This document shows, one piece after another, positions 34,656 through 45,064 of a DNA stretch of 64,000 nt; position 1 is the stretch's first letter; the number at the start of each line of letters is the position of its first letter. Below the pieces are notes generated by a model. That model was not told the origin of the DNA. It saw only the letters and a program-made list of their open reading frames with translations, and made no database searches. Source of the stretch: Dysidea avara (lineage: Eukaryota; Porifera; Demospongiae; Dictyoceratida; Dysideidae). The stretch covers positions 16,528,780 through 16,592,779 of the forward strand of contig NC_089280.1 in assembly GCF_963678975.1 (NCBI RefSeq). Reading direction: 5' to 3'. Both the position numbers and the translations under genes were made by a program.

Positions 34656-35958
34656 GCTCTGTGATGTGCTGCAAAAGTCATATGAGGAGTGGTTTCTACA
34701 AAAACATGGAGCTTTTAATTCAGATGATAGTGGAGACCAACGTATCAAAGTTATTTCAGCCATGATAAGAGAGAAAATAACAGCCGAAAAAGAAGAAAGA
34801 TTTAAGGTTATACTAATGAGTGCTGGTACAAAATATCACGATAACGTCAAGTGCTCAAGTAAGGATTTCAATGGTATCTGTGACGGCCATGCAGAAGCTC
34901 TCTGTTATGAAACAATAGTTCACTACTTCTTAAAGCTTATACGAAAAAGAAACTTCAATGTTTTGTTGCTGTCTAGAGAAGGGTTTCAGCTTAATCCAGA
35001 ATACAGGTTTCACCTATTCATTTCACATCCTCCTTGTGGTTTCATGACAAATGAAAGTGAGCCATTGATATCATGGAAAACACCTTTTGTGGAGGAACCC
35101 CATGTCCTCACATGTAGCTCAAAGATTATACTCAACTCATACTTAGGAATTCAAGGCCCACTTATTTGTTTGTTTGCTGAACCTGTATACATTAGTGAAG
35201 TTATCGTACTAAATACTGATGATACAATCATTGAAAAAGCACACAAAAAATTTGAAGAAGCTGCAAACAAGTTGGCACAACAGTCTTTATTTTCATTTCA
35301 TCCACCGGAAGTTAAGGTACTAAAAGCTCCACAACTTTTTGGTATCGAATACATAGGTGCTAAAAATCATAAAGCTCAAGAGGGATCATTGACATGTATT
35401 GCTGTGTTGCGAAATCCAGGTGATGATTGCAATCCTGTATTTTCTGTACGCGTTTTAAAAAAGAACAATGAAAAGATACAAGGGAGTAAAGGAACTGAGA
35501 AAGTGCATGATAATGAAAAGTTATTTGACATTAATGACCTGGTTTGGTCTAAACATCCAATAAAACTGCATTTTAAAGAATTTGATGAAATACACAAAGC
35601 AATAATCAATAATCTCATGATATTTCAAGAACTTATCAACCTAAGGAAAAAACTAGAAGAAGATTGTGGACATACCACATCAAATCTAAAGGAGAAAATA
35701 GATAAAACTTCAGCAGAAGTCACAGAACTTGTTAAAGAAATGAACTATAAGCACTACAAAGAAGCCAATTTAGCAGCAACAGATTTTCTTCATGATGTAA
35801 TCAACCTTAAGGATCAAAAAGAAGAATTAAGAATGATAGAAGATATTCAGGTATTGATAAAACGGCTTAGCAAAAATGGGACAGGCTACATTCCAATGTG
35901 TTGCTGCTGGAAAAGGTATCACACCTTTTTACAGCTAATAGAAAACAAAGCAAAGTAG
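34656..35958 (+). CDS. ADAR/ADAT1-type adenosine deaminase exon (exon E)
   Basis: The acceptor GGTTACAG precedes an uninterrupted 434-codon exon ending in TAG at 35956. Counting from its first full codon (LCDVLQKS), H78-A79-E80 form the HAE motif (34888), P126-C127-G128 the PCG motif (35035) and C153 the second zinc Cys in TCSSK (35113). GIQGPLICLFAEPVYISEVI follows. This is the signature order of the adenosine deaminase/editase domain that turns adenosine to inosine in RNA; His and two Cys bind zinc and Glu is the catalytic acid. No dsRNA-binding domain is present, unlike classical ADARs. Residues from about 300 to 434 are charged and predicted to be coiled coil, ending in a Cys cluster MCCCW. 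Confidence 0.88.
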
Positions 35959-38652
35959 TTCTTTAAACAATGAAACTCCCAGATTGTGCTATAGCTATAG
36001 GTTTTTGGCGATTATAAAATTAATTTTGGCAACTATTTTTATACTAGTTTTAGTGAAACAGATATTTGGTGTTTTTTCTTTAAATAGTATGCTTTTGACA
36101 AGATAATAATTATGTTTTGGAAAAATATGTGCTATGCTCATGGGCAGAAGTTTCAGTGACAAACCAGTTTCCCAGTATTTGGAGGGTACATAACATGTGT
36201 ATACACATTATTCCGTATGGAATTACCCAGAGTATACATTACTATTGGGCTGCATCAATATCATGGTGTACTAAGAAGCACAAAGACAAGTATGAATTGC
36301 CATAGGTCACATAGTCATTGTGATCGGGAAAAATTTTAAAAGAAAAAATTAGTGTATATAGCAGATTGTTTTGTACTTACTCAATCATTATAAAACACCA
36401 TGATACACACAATGAATGACGCATTCTTATAGGCATGCATGCATTAAGGTAACAAATTTATTTTGTATGTGTGTACTGTACATGTATTACCATAATTTTC
36501 TTTATTTTCATGCAAAAAAATTGTGATAAAAATTTTCGTGTAAAAATATTTTCGTATGATTTACATGAATGACTGCAAGTAGTCCAATCTTATGTAAAAA
36601 TTTTCTTACAATTTTTGCATACGAAAATTATTTTGCAATGAAAAAAAGCAAATTACAGTAATGTGATTAAGTGACTTCTTTTTATTGGCTGTTGGCATAC
36701 ACAACAGTGGTATCCCCATCCCTTGGACAAATTCAGTGCAATGTAGTTGAGGTCTCAGCTGCAGTACTGTGTATTTTTCTGCAATGCAAGAAGCCTATCA
36801 TTAGTCAAGTACATGTTTTAGTGATGAACATGCAAATTGATTAACCAATTACAATAACCATCATTAATGAAATCATTGAAATGATAATCTTACACAACAA
36901 AAACTACAGAAAGGTGTGCACACCAGAAAGTGTCTACTCAGTGGGCAAATAGCATGATGCAACATGCTGGTCCAGTATAGTTAAATCAAAATTTCTGTCT
37001 GGTATATATTTCTCAATGAAATTATATTACAACAAAAATATATATCCCACATGGAGGCAGCATTGAAATTACTTTACATGTGCTTTTGTTATTGTCTTTA
37101 CTGTGAGCTTAATTTAATTGTTGATGCTGTGTTAAATTGAGAAAAATTTATTACTAAACAGCATTCCACCTAATGCAGCTGTACTGGTAATAAAGATGAA
37201 ACCTTAAAATGAATGTATAATGTGATATTGAAATAAAATCCATGTCAACTATATGTTACATGGATGATACACAATAAACCAAAGGAACAGCAATAGAATA
37301 CCAGCGCCATATAGTTTGGCATGTATTTAGACTTTAATAACCACACGATGGTACATTAGTTGTCACTCGGGCCACACACAAACTGAGGTTATATGGAGAC
37401 AAATTTACCATGGGTTTCTTGCATGTGACATACATGCTATGCATGCATGTGTTTTACAGCAAAATAATTATAATATTTTTGGTGCAGGAATTTAGTTTTA
37501 ATGCCATCTTCAATGCATTTTAGTTTCAAGAGCTTTAGTTGCAGCTATCCATACGGTACCATTGTAATTGTAATATTTAAGCAGGGAATATGCTGATTTT
37601 CAGTGGAGCCCTGAAAACAACATACAGAAATATACACCCAAAACAAATACCATATAGTACTAAATATGATCATTTGGTCTTTTCTGGTCAAAAATAACAC
37701 TGCTGCACGTATACCCATCATCGACACAATAGATCTTGAAACATTTAAGAACGCTGTAAGTAATATAATATAATATGTGATTGTAATGCTCATTAGCGTG
37801 TTGCCCCTAGTGGGCTTTGCTAATTAACAATAATAATAATAATAATAATCTTTGTACGGCAGTGCTGCCAGTGTAGTCGGCCTATTCCAAGAGGGCGGTT
37901 CTTCAGAACCCCCTCGCTACGGGCCTGGATCAGTCACAAGCCTACAAGTTCTGCTAGCAAGAAAGACCGGTGGGATTTCATGCAATACGTGGCATTTGAA
38001 TTTCGCCGAGTGAAGTGAGTGAACATGTCATCCTGTCCGCAGTGTGCTAGGACTGCAACACAAGCCGTGGCTAACGTAACTTGTATTAGCACTAAAATAT
38101 TAACAATATAGCTCTACCGGACTGTGGATGAATTTGTGGAGTACAGTTGTGGCACGTGCGATGATGCTCGACAAATGAATCATTGATAAAAGATAAGCAA
38201 TTAATACTGAAGTAGTTACGTAGCTAGTTGTGTGAGCTGTAATAATACAACACCGTATGTTGGCTAGCCCACCATTGGGTCATTAGCCCTTTTTACGATC
38301 ATGAATGATTTTGAGCGTTTCATGGGGGCATGCCTGCCCCTCCATCACCTTCTGGCTAGCTACGCCCCTGACCACAACAATGAAGTTTGCTTTGATACCT
38401 AACTCCTGATCAATTCATTATTAGGGTAACTGTAGGCATACATTCCATGTAGAATGTTACTATAGAAACCTAAACATTTATCTGTTACCATAGAAACCTA
38501 ACCATACCAAAAAGAAACATTGAAAACACTCAGTATAGTGTTTTCAATAGTCTTGTAATCCATATGTAAAATAGTACAAGGTTATAAGCTCTTTGTTCTT
38601 ATAACGATATAGCTCAGTAAATATCAGAAAACAGCTGATAATACCTGTAGCT
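35959..38652. other. Intergenic region between the deaminase gene and the BEL element
   Basis: No gene is seen. An AT-rich inverted structure with TTTTCGTATG / CATACGAAAA arms lies at about 36485-36660. An (AAT)n run at 37829-37848 is followed by a GC-richer repeat piece (to about 38010) holding GGGCGGTTCTTCAGAACCCC. Another repeat end (TAGCTACGCCCCTGA) lies at about 38355-38370. Confidence 0.5.
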
Positions 38653-38657
38653 ACTAT

Positions 38658-38793
38658 TGTAAAATACACTAAGAATCGTTCTAGGGGCTTCACTACTGGT
38701 TCGCGTCTAACACGAGGTTCAACAACTGTTCATCACGCGATGTCAACCAAAAGTACATGTGATACATTACATAATCCCTATAGATATCCTACA
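38658..38793 (-). repeat. 3' LTR of the BEL element
   Basis: 136 bp, begins TGTAAAATACACTAAG and ends ATATCCTACA on the + strand. It is identical to the other LTR. Confidence 0.95.
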
Positions 38794-38806
38794 CTCCCCC
38801 CATTGA
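38794..38806 (-). other. Polypurine tract of the BEL element
   Basis: Read on the - strand, AATGGGGGGAG abuts the 3' LTR. This is the normal place for the plus-strand primer. Confidence 0.7.
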
Positions 38807-38888
38807 CCAGTTGGTCAATAAGGGATACTGTTCTAAATGAAATAGGTGTTACAATATCAATGCATGTCCTACCATGTGTGCATGTGAG

Positions 38889-41534
38889 TCAGTCTGTATC
38901 GTCACTCATAACAGCTCTAATGAACTCATTAGCCTTCCGTGCTGCAGCTCTCTTTGGCCTGTTTGTGTTAGGTGTACGTACCTGCTGAACTGCCAGATCT
39001 GAACCAGTGTTCGGTGTCTCATCAATCCTTCTATCAGTCTCAAGCACATTCATACCAGATTCAGCAGTATCATCTCTATTACAGTCCACTTCCAATGGGT
39101 ACAAATACTGTAGTGGTCTCCTTAAAATGTTACTGCCAGACTCCCCAGAGGGCAACTGCAACACAGCACCTCTAACTTGGCCATCTCTACTTCTCAATAT
39201 TTGCTGCACTCTTGCCAATTTCCACAACCCCCTGAGTTTACTATCACTCCGTAGCAGCACAACTTCACCAACCTTCGGCTCTCTATTCTTAACACCACTC
39301 TTGTCATAACTATGACACTCCCTCAACTGCAGCAAGTACTCAGTTCTCCACCTTCTCCAAAAGTGGTTGAGAGTACAATTAAGGTGCCTCATTCTTTGGT
39401 TCACTGTTTCATGGCACACATCTACTCGAAACTCACTATCCTCGGTTGGTCTTCGGTAATGAACCGCATCTGGCAAGCTCAATAGTCTTCGTCCGGTCAT
39501 CAAGTGAGAAGGTGTTAATGGCTCTTCAATATCTTCTGTCGATACGTAAGACAATGGTCTGGAATTTAATATCATTTCTACCTCTGTCAGGGCAGTCAGC
39601 AGCTCATCATAGGCTAGCTTGGCCTTACCAATTGTCTTCTTCAAGCAACGTTTGGTGGACTTCACCATACGCTCAAATATGCCACCCCACCAGGGGGCTC
39701 TCTCCAAGTTGAAAACCCATTCTGTCTTAAGCCCTGTCAAATACTGTTGCACCTCTCGATCATCTATCACCGATCGTACCATCTTGGCTGCTGACTTGAA
39801 AGTCTTAGCATTATCCGAAATCATCATCACTGGAAAGCCTCGTCTGGCTGTGAACCTCTTAAAACTTCGAATAAAGGCTTCAGCAGTCATTCGAGGAACT
39901 ATTTCTAGGTGTACTGCTCTGGTCACACAACAAGTGTACAAGCAGATCCAGACCTTGTTATTTGTGTTGATTCCTTTATCCTTGATGTATAGAGGTCCTG
40001 CCAGATCAACACCAGTATATGAGAATGCAGGGGCCTCTCTTACTCTAAAGTCAGGTAGTGGGGATGCTGGCGGTGCTGGCGGTACTGGATATGGCTTACA
40101 TTCTGTCTTATGACAAACTGTGCAGTTAAGTAGCACTTGTCTAACAAACTGCCTACCTCTGGCAATCCAAAACTTTGACCGTATTTCCGTCAAGGTTTCC
40201 TTGACGCCATTGTGGAGTACCCTCTTGTGCGCATTCTCAACCACCAACTGTGTGAAACGGTGCTCCTTGTCCAACAATGCGGGGTACCTCGTGCAGTACG
40301 GGACTTGCGCATTGTCAATCCTCCCCTTACACCTCCAAACTCCACTATCTAAGAAGAGGTGGAACTGTTGTTCCCAGGCTCGGAAACTCTTGTGCTGCAG
40401 TAAGCTCCCTTGGGATTCCTTCACCCATAGATCTTCAGCTCTCATCAGTTCAGAGGTCGTCAATTCCATTCCATTGTCCATGTTATTTCCCTTCACCTTA
40501 AAGAGATTGGCAAACTTGATAACGTAGGCTGTGACCCTTAACAGACGACGCATTTGGCTGAACTTCTCACAATCAACTAACTTCCCAATATTGCACAAGT
40601 CCCAAGTGGACGAGTTACATGCGAGATAACAGTGAGTAACTCTCACCTCCTTAGCGCATTCTTCAGGCATACACAGCTCCTCCTCTTCAATAATGAACCT
40701 AGTGTCCACAAGCCAATCTGGTCCGTGTCTCCACAGTTTGGATGTCACTAATTCTGTGGGGGCAATTCCCCTTGAAGGGAGGTCTGCAGGATTTTCCTGT
40801 CCTGGACAATGCTTCCAATACTCTGACAGTACTAATCTCCTCACTTCGTTTACCCTGTTCTCCACAAATGGCTTCCATTCCTTGGTTGTCCCTCTAATCC
40901 AATAAAGTGCTACCTTCGAGTCAGTATAACAACATGGCTCTTGCAACAGAAATTCTGTCGTTAGTGCCGCAGAGATGTTAGATATAAGGTTCGCTAGCAA
41001 TAATGAAGACAGAAGCTCAAGTCTTGGGATCGATAGTTTGCTAGTTGGCGCCACCCGTGTCTTTGATGCCACAAAATTTGCAACTGTGCCAGCACTTCCT
41101 TCTATTCTTAGGTATACAACTGCTGCATAAGCTGCTGATGATGCATCACAAAACCCTTGCAGACTGCAGCGGCTCGAGGCCTTATCTAATAGTGTGAAGT
41201 AGCATCTGGGGATTGACGTTGTAATTCCTTGGAATCCTGACACTAGTGCTCTCCATTTATCCAGTAAATGGCCTGACAATGGCACATCCCAGTCTACCTT
41301 GCTACTACAGAGTTCTTGGAATAGAATCTTAAAGCGAACAATGACAGGGGACACAAATCCAAGCGGATCATAGAACTTTGCTGTCACACCAACAATGTGC
41401 CTCTTCGTTGGCTCTATGGTGCTGATCAATATTGCCAGTTCATTGAGGTCAAATAGTAGTTCATCTTGGACATAATTCCACCGCACTCCTAGGATTTTCT
41501 GTTCATTGTCTTGTTGCTCTAGCCTTCCCCCCAA
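38889..41534 (-). CDS. BEL pol, RT-connection/RNase H/integrase part
   Basis: The frame has 881 codons. It holds the end of the RT/tether region (KILGVRWNYVQDELLFDL). RNase H follows with Asp in GFCDASS, Glu in RLELLSS and Asp in YTDSKVAL. The integrase has an HHCC zinc end (HRFTQ...H..C..C), then GVDLAGP, SDNAKTF and the ERAPWWGGIFERMVK block that supplies the third acidic residue. A C-terminal BEL-type domain (LLPS-like LQLPSGESG) closes it. All catalytic residues appear intact. Its Met is unlikely to be a true start: the frame continues upstream of it, and one frameshift separates it from the RT part. Confidence 0.9.
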   Translation of the reverse strand: MGGRLEQQDNEQKILGVRWNYVQDELLFDLNELAILISTIEPTKRHIVGVTAKFYDPLGFVSPVIVRFKILFQELCSSKVDWDVPLSGHLLDKWRALVSGFQGITTSIPRCYFTLLDKASSRCSLQGFCDASSAAYAAVVYLRIEGSAGTVANFVASKTRVAPTSKLSIPRLELLSSLLLANLISNISAALTTEFLLQEPCCYTDSKVALYWIRGTTKEWKPFVENRVNEVRRLVLSEYWKHCPGQENPADLPSRGIAPTELVTSKLWRHGPDWLVDTRFIIEEEELCMPEECAKEVRVTHCYLACNSSTWDLCNIGKLVDCEKFSQMRRLLRVTAYVIKFANLFKVKGNNMDNGMELTTSELMRAEDLWVKESQGSLLQHKSFRAWEQQFHLFLDSGVWRCKGRIDNAQVPYCTRYPALLDKEHRFTQLVVENAHKRVLHNGVKETLTEIRSKFWIARGRQFVRQVLLNCTVCHKTECKPYPVPPAPPASPLPDFRVREAPAFSYTGVDLAGPLYIKDKGINTNNKVWICLYTCCVTRAVHLEIVPRMTAEAFIRSFKRFTARRGFPVMMISDNAKTFKSAAKMVRSVIDDREVQQYLTGLKTEWVFNLERAPWWGGIFERMVKSTKRCLKKTIGKAKLAYDELLTALTEVEMILNSRPLSYVSTEDIEEPLTPSHLMTGRRLLSLPDAVHYRRPTEDSEFRVDVCHETVNQRMRHLNCTLNHFWRRWRTEYLLQLRECHSYDKSGVKNREPKVGEVVLLRSDSKLRGLWKLARVQQILRSRDGQVRGAVLQLPSGESGSNILRRPLQYLYPLEVDCNRDDTAESGMNVLETDRRIDETPNTGSDLAVQQVRTPNTNRPKRAAARKANEFIRAVMSDDTD

Positions 41535-41565
41535 AAGGTGTTTGGTGTAAGTCTTGTCTTCTTCC

Positions 41566-43527
41566 TTAATTGGTCCGCCTTCTGCATCGACTGTAGAATG
41601 ACTCTTTCATATTCATTTTCTGTTGTAAGTTTGCCGAATTGGTGATGAACTTTCTGAGGTTAAAGCCTCCCTCTGACAGTATCTGCTTGGATCGTAAATA
41701 CAGTTCATATGTGTCATCATCACAATCAGCACCAAAACTTACATCATCAACATACACTGACCTTAGAAACCTCTGTACAAATTCTGGGTGGACATCATTG
41801 TACTTCTCGAGATGGTGTCTGATGGTAGCATTTAGGAGGAAGGGACTTGATGATACACCGAAAACAACACGACTGAAACGGAAAGTCAGGACCTTGGGTG
41901 TTCTCTCACTGACACTATCCACCCACAGAAATCGGAGGGCATCTCTGTCCTTAGGGCAGACCGAAACCATTAAGAACGCCTTTTCAATGTCTGCAACTAG
42001 GGCCACCTTGTGAGACCGGAACCGTACAATAATGTCCATGATCTTCTGTCCAAACTTAGGGCCTGTATACAGACAATCATTCAATGCCGGACCGTCGGTT
42101 CTGGCTGAAGCATCATATACCACCCTGAGTTTGGTAGTCTCCTTGTCACTCCTAATGACAGCATGATGGGGTAGATAGTGCACTTGATGACTGGGGGCCT
42201 TGAGTTCATCCACTGGTTCAATAATTCCCCTACTTAATTGGTCCTTGATAACTGCATCATACTGACACAGTACACTGGGTGTATGTCTCAAACGTTTAAG
42301 CAACCCGCCTAACCTCTTTAGTGCAAGTTCATAATGATCTGGTAAAGTTGGGTGAGATTGCTTCCATGGGAGAGAGACCTCATACCTCCCATCTCGAAAG
42401 GTAATATCTTTCTGAAAGTCTTGATAAACAGATGGCTCGTTCTGCTTTACTCCGAGTGATTCCAAATCCCAAAACTTCTTAAGGGTACGGTCAAGTTCCT
42501 GTAAACTATCATCCACAGTGCACACATCCACTAACAAGGTGTGGGTGGTAACAAGATTCACGGGAGTCGCCGTACATAATAATCCGTGCACTGGACCAGA
42601 TAACACCCACCCAAGTTTAGTATTAACTGCTACTGGGCCATCTGCTTCGCGAAGGGTCTGTCCAGTAACTAGCTTCCAATAATGATCACACCCAATCAAG
42701 ATGTCTATCTCCAAGCAATCCTCTTCGGAACAGTGGTCAGCAAGATCCAAGTGTGATAAGTATTGAAAGGTCTTGCTTGCATGTATCACAGGTTGACAGG
42801 AAAGAGGCTCACAGATTGAAGGCACTGACAGCAGAGAAACCTCAATCATACTCTCATTCTTCGTGTAAAGTCCAATAGAGACCACATCACATAACTGTCT
42901 TTCACCCTTGCTGGAACCAAACGTTTTAATTATCATCGACTCGGCTTGTCTTGGTCTCAGAGACAGAGCTTCCTTTAACTTGTCAGTGATGTACGATCTC
43001 TGGCTTCCACTGTCAAAGATTAACCGTACATTCCTTGTGCCTTGTGGGTGATCAGGTCTAAAAACCTGGGCTTTAGCAGTTTGCAACAAGACTGGTGTTT
43101 TTAAACTTCCACAATAAAGTGAAGCTGTGTCTGATGTGAAGTTGGATGTTGAATTACCGGAGGGCGGGGCTGTCTGAGGTGCTGGGGGATTTCTTGCCCG
43201 GTCATGTGTAGTCAGGCCTGAATCGACAGGGGCTTTAGGTACCCGGTTTATAGGTCGTGATGTTTCAGAGCAGATGCTGACATGGTGTCTGCCATTACAA
43301 TTGCTACACCTTAAACGTGATCGGCAGTCACGGCTCATATGATACTTCTTCAGGCACACAAAGCACCTGCCTGATCTTCTAAGCACAAGTTTTCGTTCAG
43401 CCACGTCTGATACTGTTGAACATGAAGCCGAAGCATGTGATTGGCGACAAAAACAGCAACTAACTATTGAAGGTCCACCTCCTGCCATCAGTGCAGCAGT
43501 AGTAGGAGGGGGTGCTCTAACTGGCAT
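41566..43527 (-). CDS. BEL pol, zinc knuckle/protease/RT part
   Basis: The frame has 653 codons. The N-terminal part has Cys/His knuckles (CFVCLKKYHMSRDC and CSNCNGRHHVSIC). The aspartic protease (DUF1758 type) shows DSGSQRSYI. The reverse transcriptase shows KLRVVYDASAR, ALVADIEKAFL and the YVDD active site (RFLRSVYVDDVSFG). The frame stops at about 41566 in a region where the BEL family should read on, and the reading resumes in another frame (41534). The product is the processing protease and polymerase of the element. Confidence 0.92.
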   Translation of the reverse strand: MPVRAPPPTTAALMAGGGPSIVSCCFCRQSHASASCSTVSDVAERKLVLRRSGRCFVCLKKYHMSRDCRSRLRCSNCNGRHHVSICSETSRPINRVPKAPVDSGLTTHDRARNPPAPQTAPPSGNSTSNFTSDTASLYCGSLKTPVLLQTAKAQVFRPDHPQGTRNVRLIFDSGSQRSYITDKLKEALSLRPRQAESMIIKTFGSSKGERQLCDVVSIGLYTKNESMIEVSLLSVPSICEPLSCQPVIHASKTFQYLSHLDLADHCSEEDCLEIDILIGCDHYWKLVTGQTLREADGPVAVNTKLGWVLSGPVHGLLCTATPVNLVTTHTLLVDVCTVDDSLQELDRTLKKFWDLESLGVKQNEPSVYQDFQKDITFRDGRYEVSLPWKQSHPTLPDHYELALKRLGGLLKRLRHTPSVLCQYDAVIKDQLSRGIIEPVDELKAPSHQVHYLPHHAVIRSDKETTKLRVVYDASARTDGPALNDCLYTGPKFGQKIMDIIVRFRSHKVALVADIEKAFLMVSVCPKDRDALRFLWVDSVSERTPKVLTFRFSRVVFGVSSSPFLLNATIRHHLEKYNDVHPEFVQRFLRSVYVDDVSFGADCDDDTYELYLRSKQILSEGGFNLRKFITNSANLQQKMNMKESFYSRCRRRTN

Positions 43528-43543
43528 CTTGTTAAACTTTGCG

Positions 43544-44464
43544 TTAGTGCCGGATGCTCTCTCTAGCTTCTATCTCTCCTTCAATAATCCTCATCAATTC
43601 ATCCAACTCCCACTGTCTGTCCTTCACTTCACGGCTAACAATGAGGCGTAGCTCAGGAGGAAGTTTGTTCATGAGCACAGACGACAAAAGGCTGCCATAA
43701 GAATCTGATTCTATACCCAAGGCCTTCAAGCCTCTAACCTGTGCTTCAATTGAGTCATACAACTGACGGAGAGCCTTAATGTTATTCTGTGAAGCGACAG
43801 CATCAAGATTTATCAAAGTGTCCATGTGCTTGGCGATTATCTGCTTCTTGTCGCCAAAACGCTTCTGCAGTATAGCAATAGCTCCATCGTAGTTTGTAGC
43901 TGTGATTCTCAAACCGGATATTGCCTCAGCTGCTGATCCTTCCACCAAGGAGTTCAAATATGCAAACTTATCGATTGAAGACAAATCCGAATTCTGATGT
44001 ATTGAGGATTCAAAGGAATCCCAGAACGTGGACCATTTGGTCAAGTCACCATTAAACCTTTTTAATGACAATTTTGGTAACTTAACTCGGGTTGTTGCAG
44101 TTGGAAGAGTAGGTGGTGGTGGTGGTGGTGTGACAATGGATGAGTGCCCCCTTACTGGTACTTCCTTTGCTGTAATTGCACTTGTTGCATCAATGATTGC
44201 CCTCTGTACCTTCTCTTTAAAGACATCGGCCTGATCAATTTCATTTTCTACATCAGTTTCGTCCACCTCATCAAGAATATCAGCATCAAGCTGTTTCACA
44301 GTATCTAGCTTTTCTTCAAGCGCCGCCTTACATTGTTTAAGCTTAGTCAAGGTTGACTCCGGGTTGTCCGGGTGTTCTATCGCATCGAGTACCTGTGTGA
44401 CCATTCTAGTGGCTGACGCTCGATGGCCTCCACGGATTTTCTTCTTACGAGCTAATTCCGCCAT
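43544..44464 (-). CDS. BEL gag (DUF1759 type)
   Basis: The 306-codon protein starts MAELARKKK. It has an acidic coiled-coil stretch, a proline run, and then the conserved KLPKLSLKRFNGDLTKWSTF and FAYLNSLVEGSAAEAI blocks of BEL gag proteins (DUF1759). The frame is lost near an AG dinucleotide run just before the stop. One base of shift would join it to the zinc-knuckle frame, so gag and pol were probably one frame. Confidence 0.9.
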   Translation of the reverse strand: MAELARKKKIRGGHRASATRMVTQVLDAIEHPDNPESTLTKLKQCKAALEEKLDTVKQLDADILDEVDETDVENEIDQADVFKEKVQRAIIDATSAITAKEVPVRGHSSIVTPPPPPPTLPTATTRVKLPKLSLKRFNGDLTKWSTFWDSFESSIHQNSDLSSIDKFAYLNSLVEGSAAEAISGLRITATNYDGAIAILQKRFGDKKQIIAKHMDTLINLDAVASQNNIKALRQLYDSIEAQVRGLKALGIESDSYGSLLSSVLMNKLPPELRLIVSREVKDRQWELDELMRIIEGEIEARESIRH

Positions 44465-44754
44465 GGCTTCTCACAGCTGTACAATTTATTAATAATCTCT
44501 ACACACTGTTAATTCCACAATATCAATCACGAAACCAGTAGAATAACTAGAGTTCCAATTGACGCCCACTTTAAATCTAGATAAACGAAAAACAGCACAC
44601 AAATAACCGTTCGGATGAAAAGAATTTACTCGCCTTCCGGGGTACCGTTCGCCCGGTACCAAGGATTTTGCGTTTCTGGTTAGAAATTTCAACGCCGAGT
44701 TCTGGCAGTATCCACTTCAAAGACGTTGAACGGTATCCGTTGGTCGCTGGTTCG

Positions 44755-44775
44755 CTGGTAAGGTTCGAAGGACCA
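44755..44775 (-). other. Primer-binding site of the BEL element
   Basis: Directly inside the 5' LTR, the - strand reads TGGTCCTTCGAACCTTACC. It starts with TGG as expected for pairing with a tRNA 3' CCA end. The tRNA was not identified. Confidence 0.65.
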
Positions 44776-44911
44776 TGTAAAATACACTAAGAATCGTTCT
44801 AGGGGCTTCACTACTGGTTCGCGTCTAACACGAGGTTCAACAACTGTTCATCACGCGATGTCAACCAAAAGTACATGTGATACATTACATAATCCCTATA
44901 GATATCCTACA
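44776..44911 (-). repeat. 5' LTR of the BEL element
   Basis: 136 bp, identical to 38658-38793. It should contain the promoter of the element. No TATA box stands out. Confidence 0.95.
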
Positions 44912-45064
44912 ACTATTCAGAAAACAGTATGCAATGAATCAAAAATCCAACTAAGTACGTACAATCAATAATAATAATTTACTAAATTTTACTGTATATG
45001 AAAACCTTAAGTAATATTAAGTAGTCTATCAAGTGTTGTCACTCTCAGTATTAGCTATCTAAGC

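Larger units (their letters stand above)
13989..35958 (+). other. Gene model: Death-linker-ubiquitin-like-ADAR-type deaminase
   Basis: This is a joint model of five + strand exons: 13989-14261, 15027-15266, 18591-18842, 21257-21290 (or 21294) and 34656-35958. The first three are flanked by good AG/GT sites and all introns between them are phase 1. The small fourth exon joins the last in frame only with its GTACGT donor at 21291. The stronger-looking GTGAGT at 21295 would leave a phase mismatch unless another exon exists. The order of domains suggests an adaptor-type Death domain and a ubiquitin-like module placed before an RNA adenosine deaminase. The 5' end is missing. That all five exons form one transcript is an inference. 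Confidence 0.65.
38653..44916 (-). mobile_element. BEL/Pao LTR retrotransposon, complete
   Basis: The element spans 38658-44911 and is transcribed on the - strand. Its 136-bp LTRs (38658-38793 and 44776-44911) are identical by eye and have TGT...ACA ends. The target duplication ACTAT is perfect (38653-38657 and 44912-44916). A primer-binding site starts TGG at 44775 and a purine tract lies next to the 3' LTR. Gag, protease, reverse transcriptase, RNase H and integrase follow in the BEL order. Identical LTRs mean a recent insertion. Two frame breaks split the polyprotein. Confidence 0.95.

Noticed and set aside
39007-42013. Several + strand open frames opposite the BEL pol
   Set aside because: They are antisense shadows of well-supported - strand retroelement frames.
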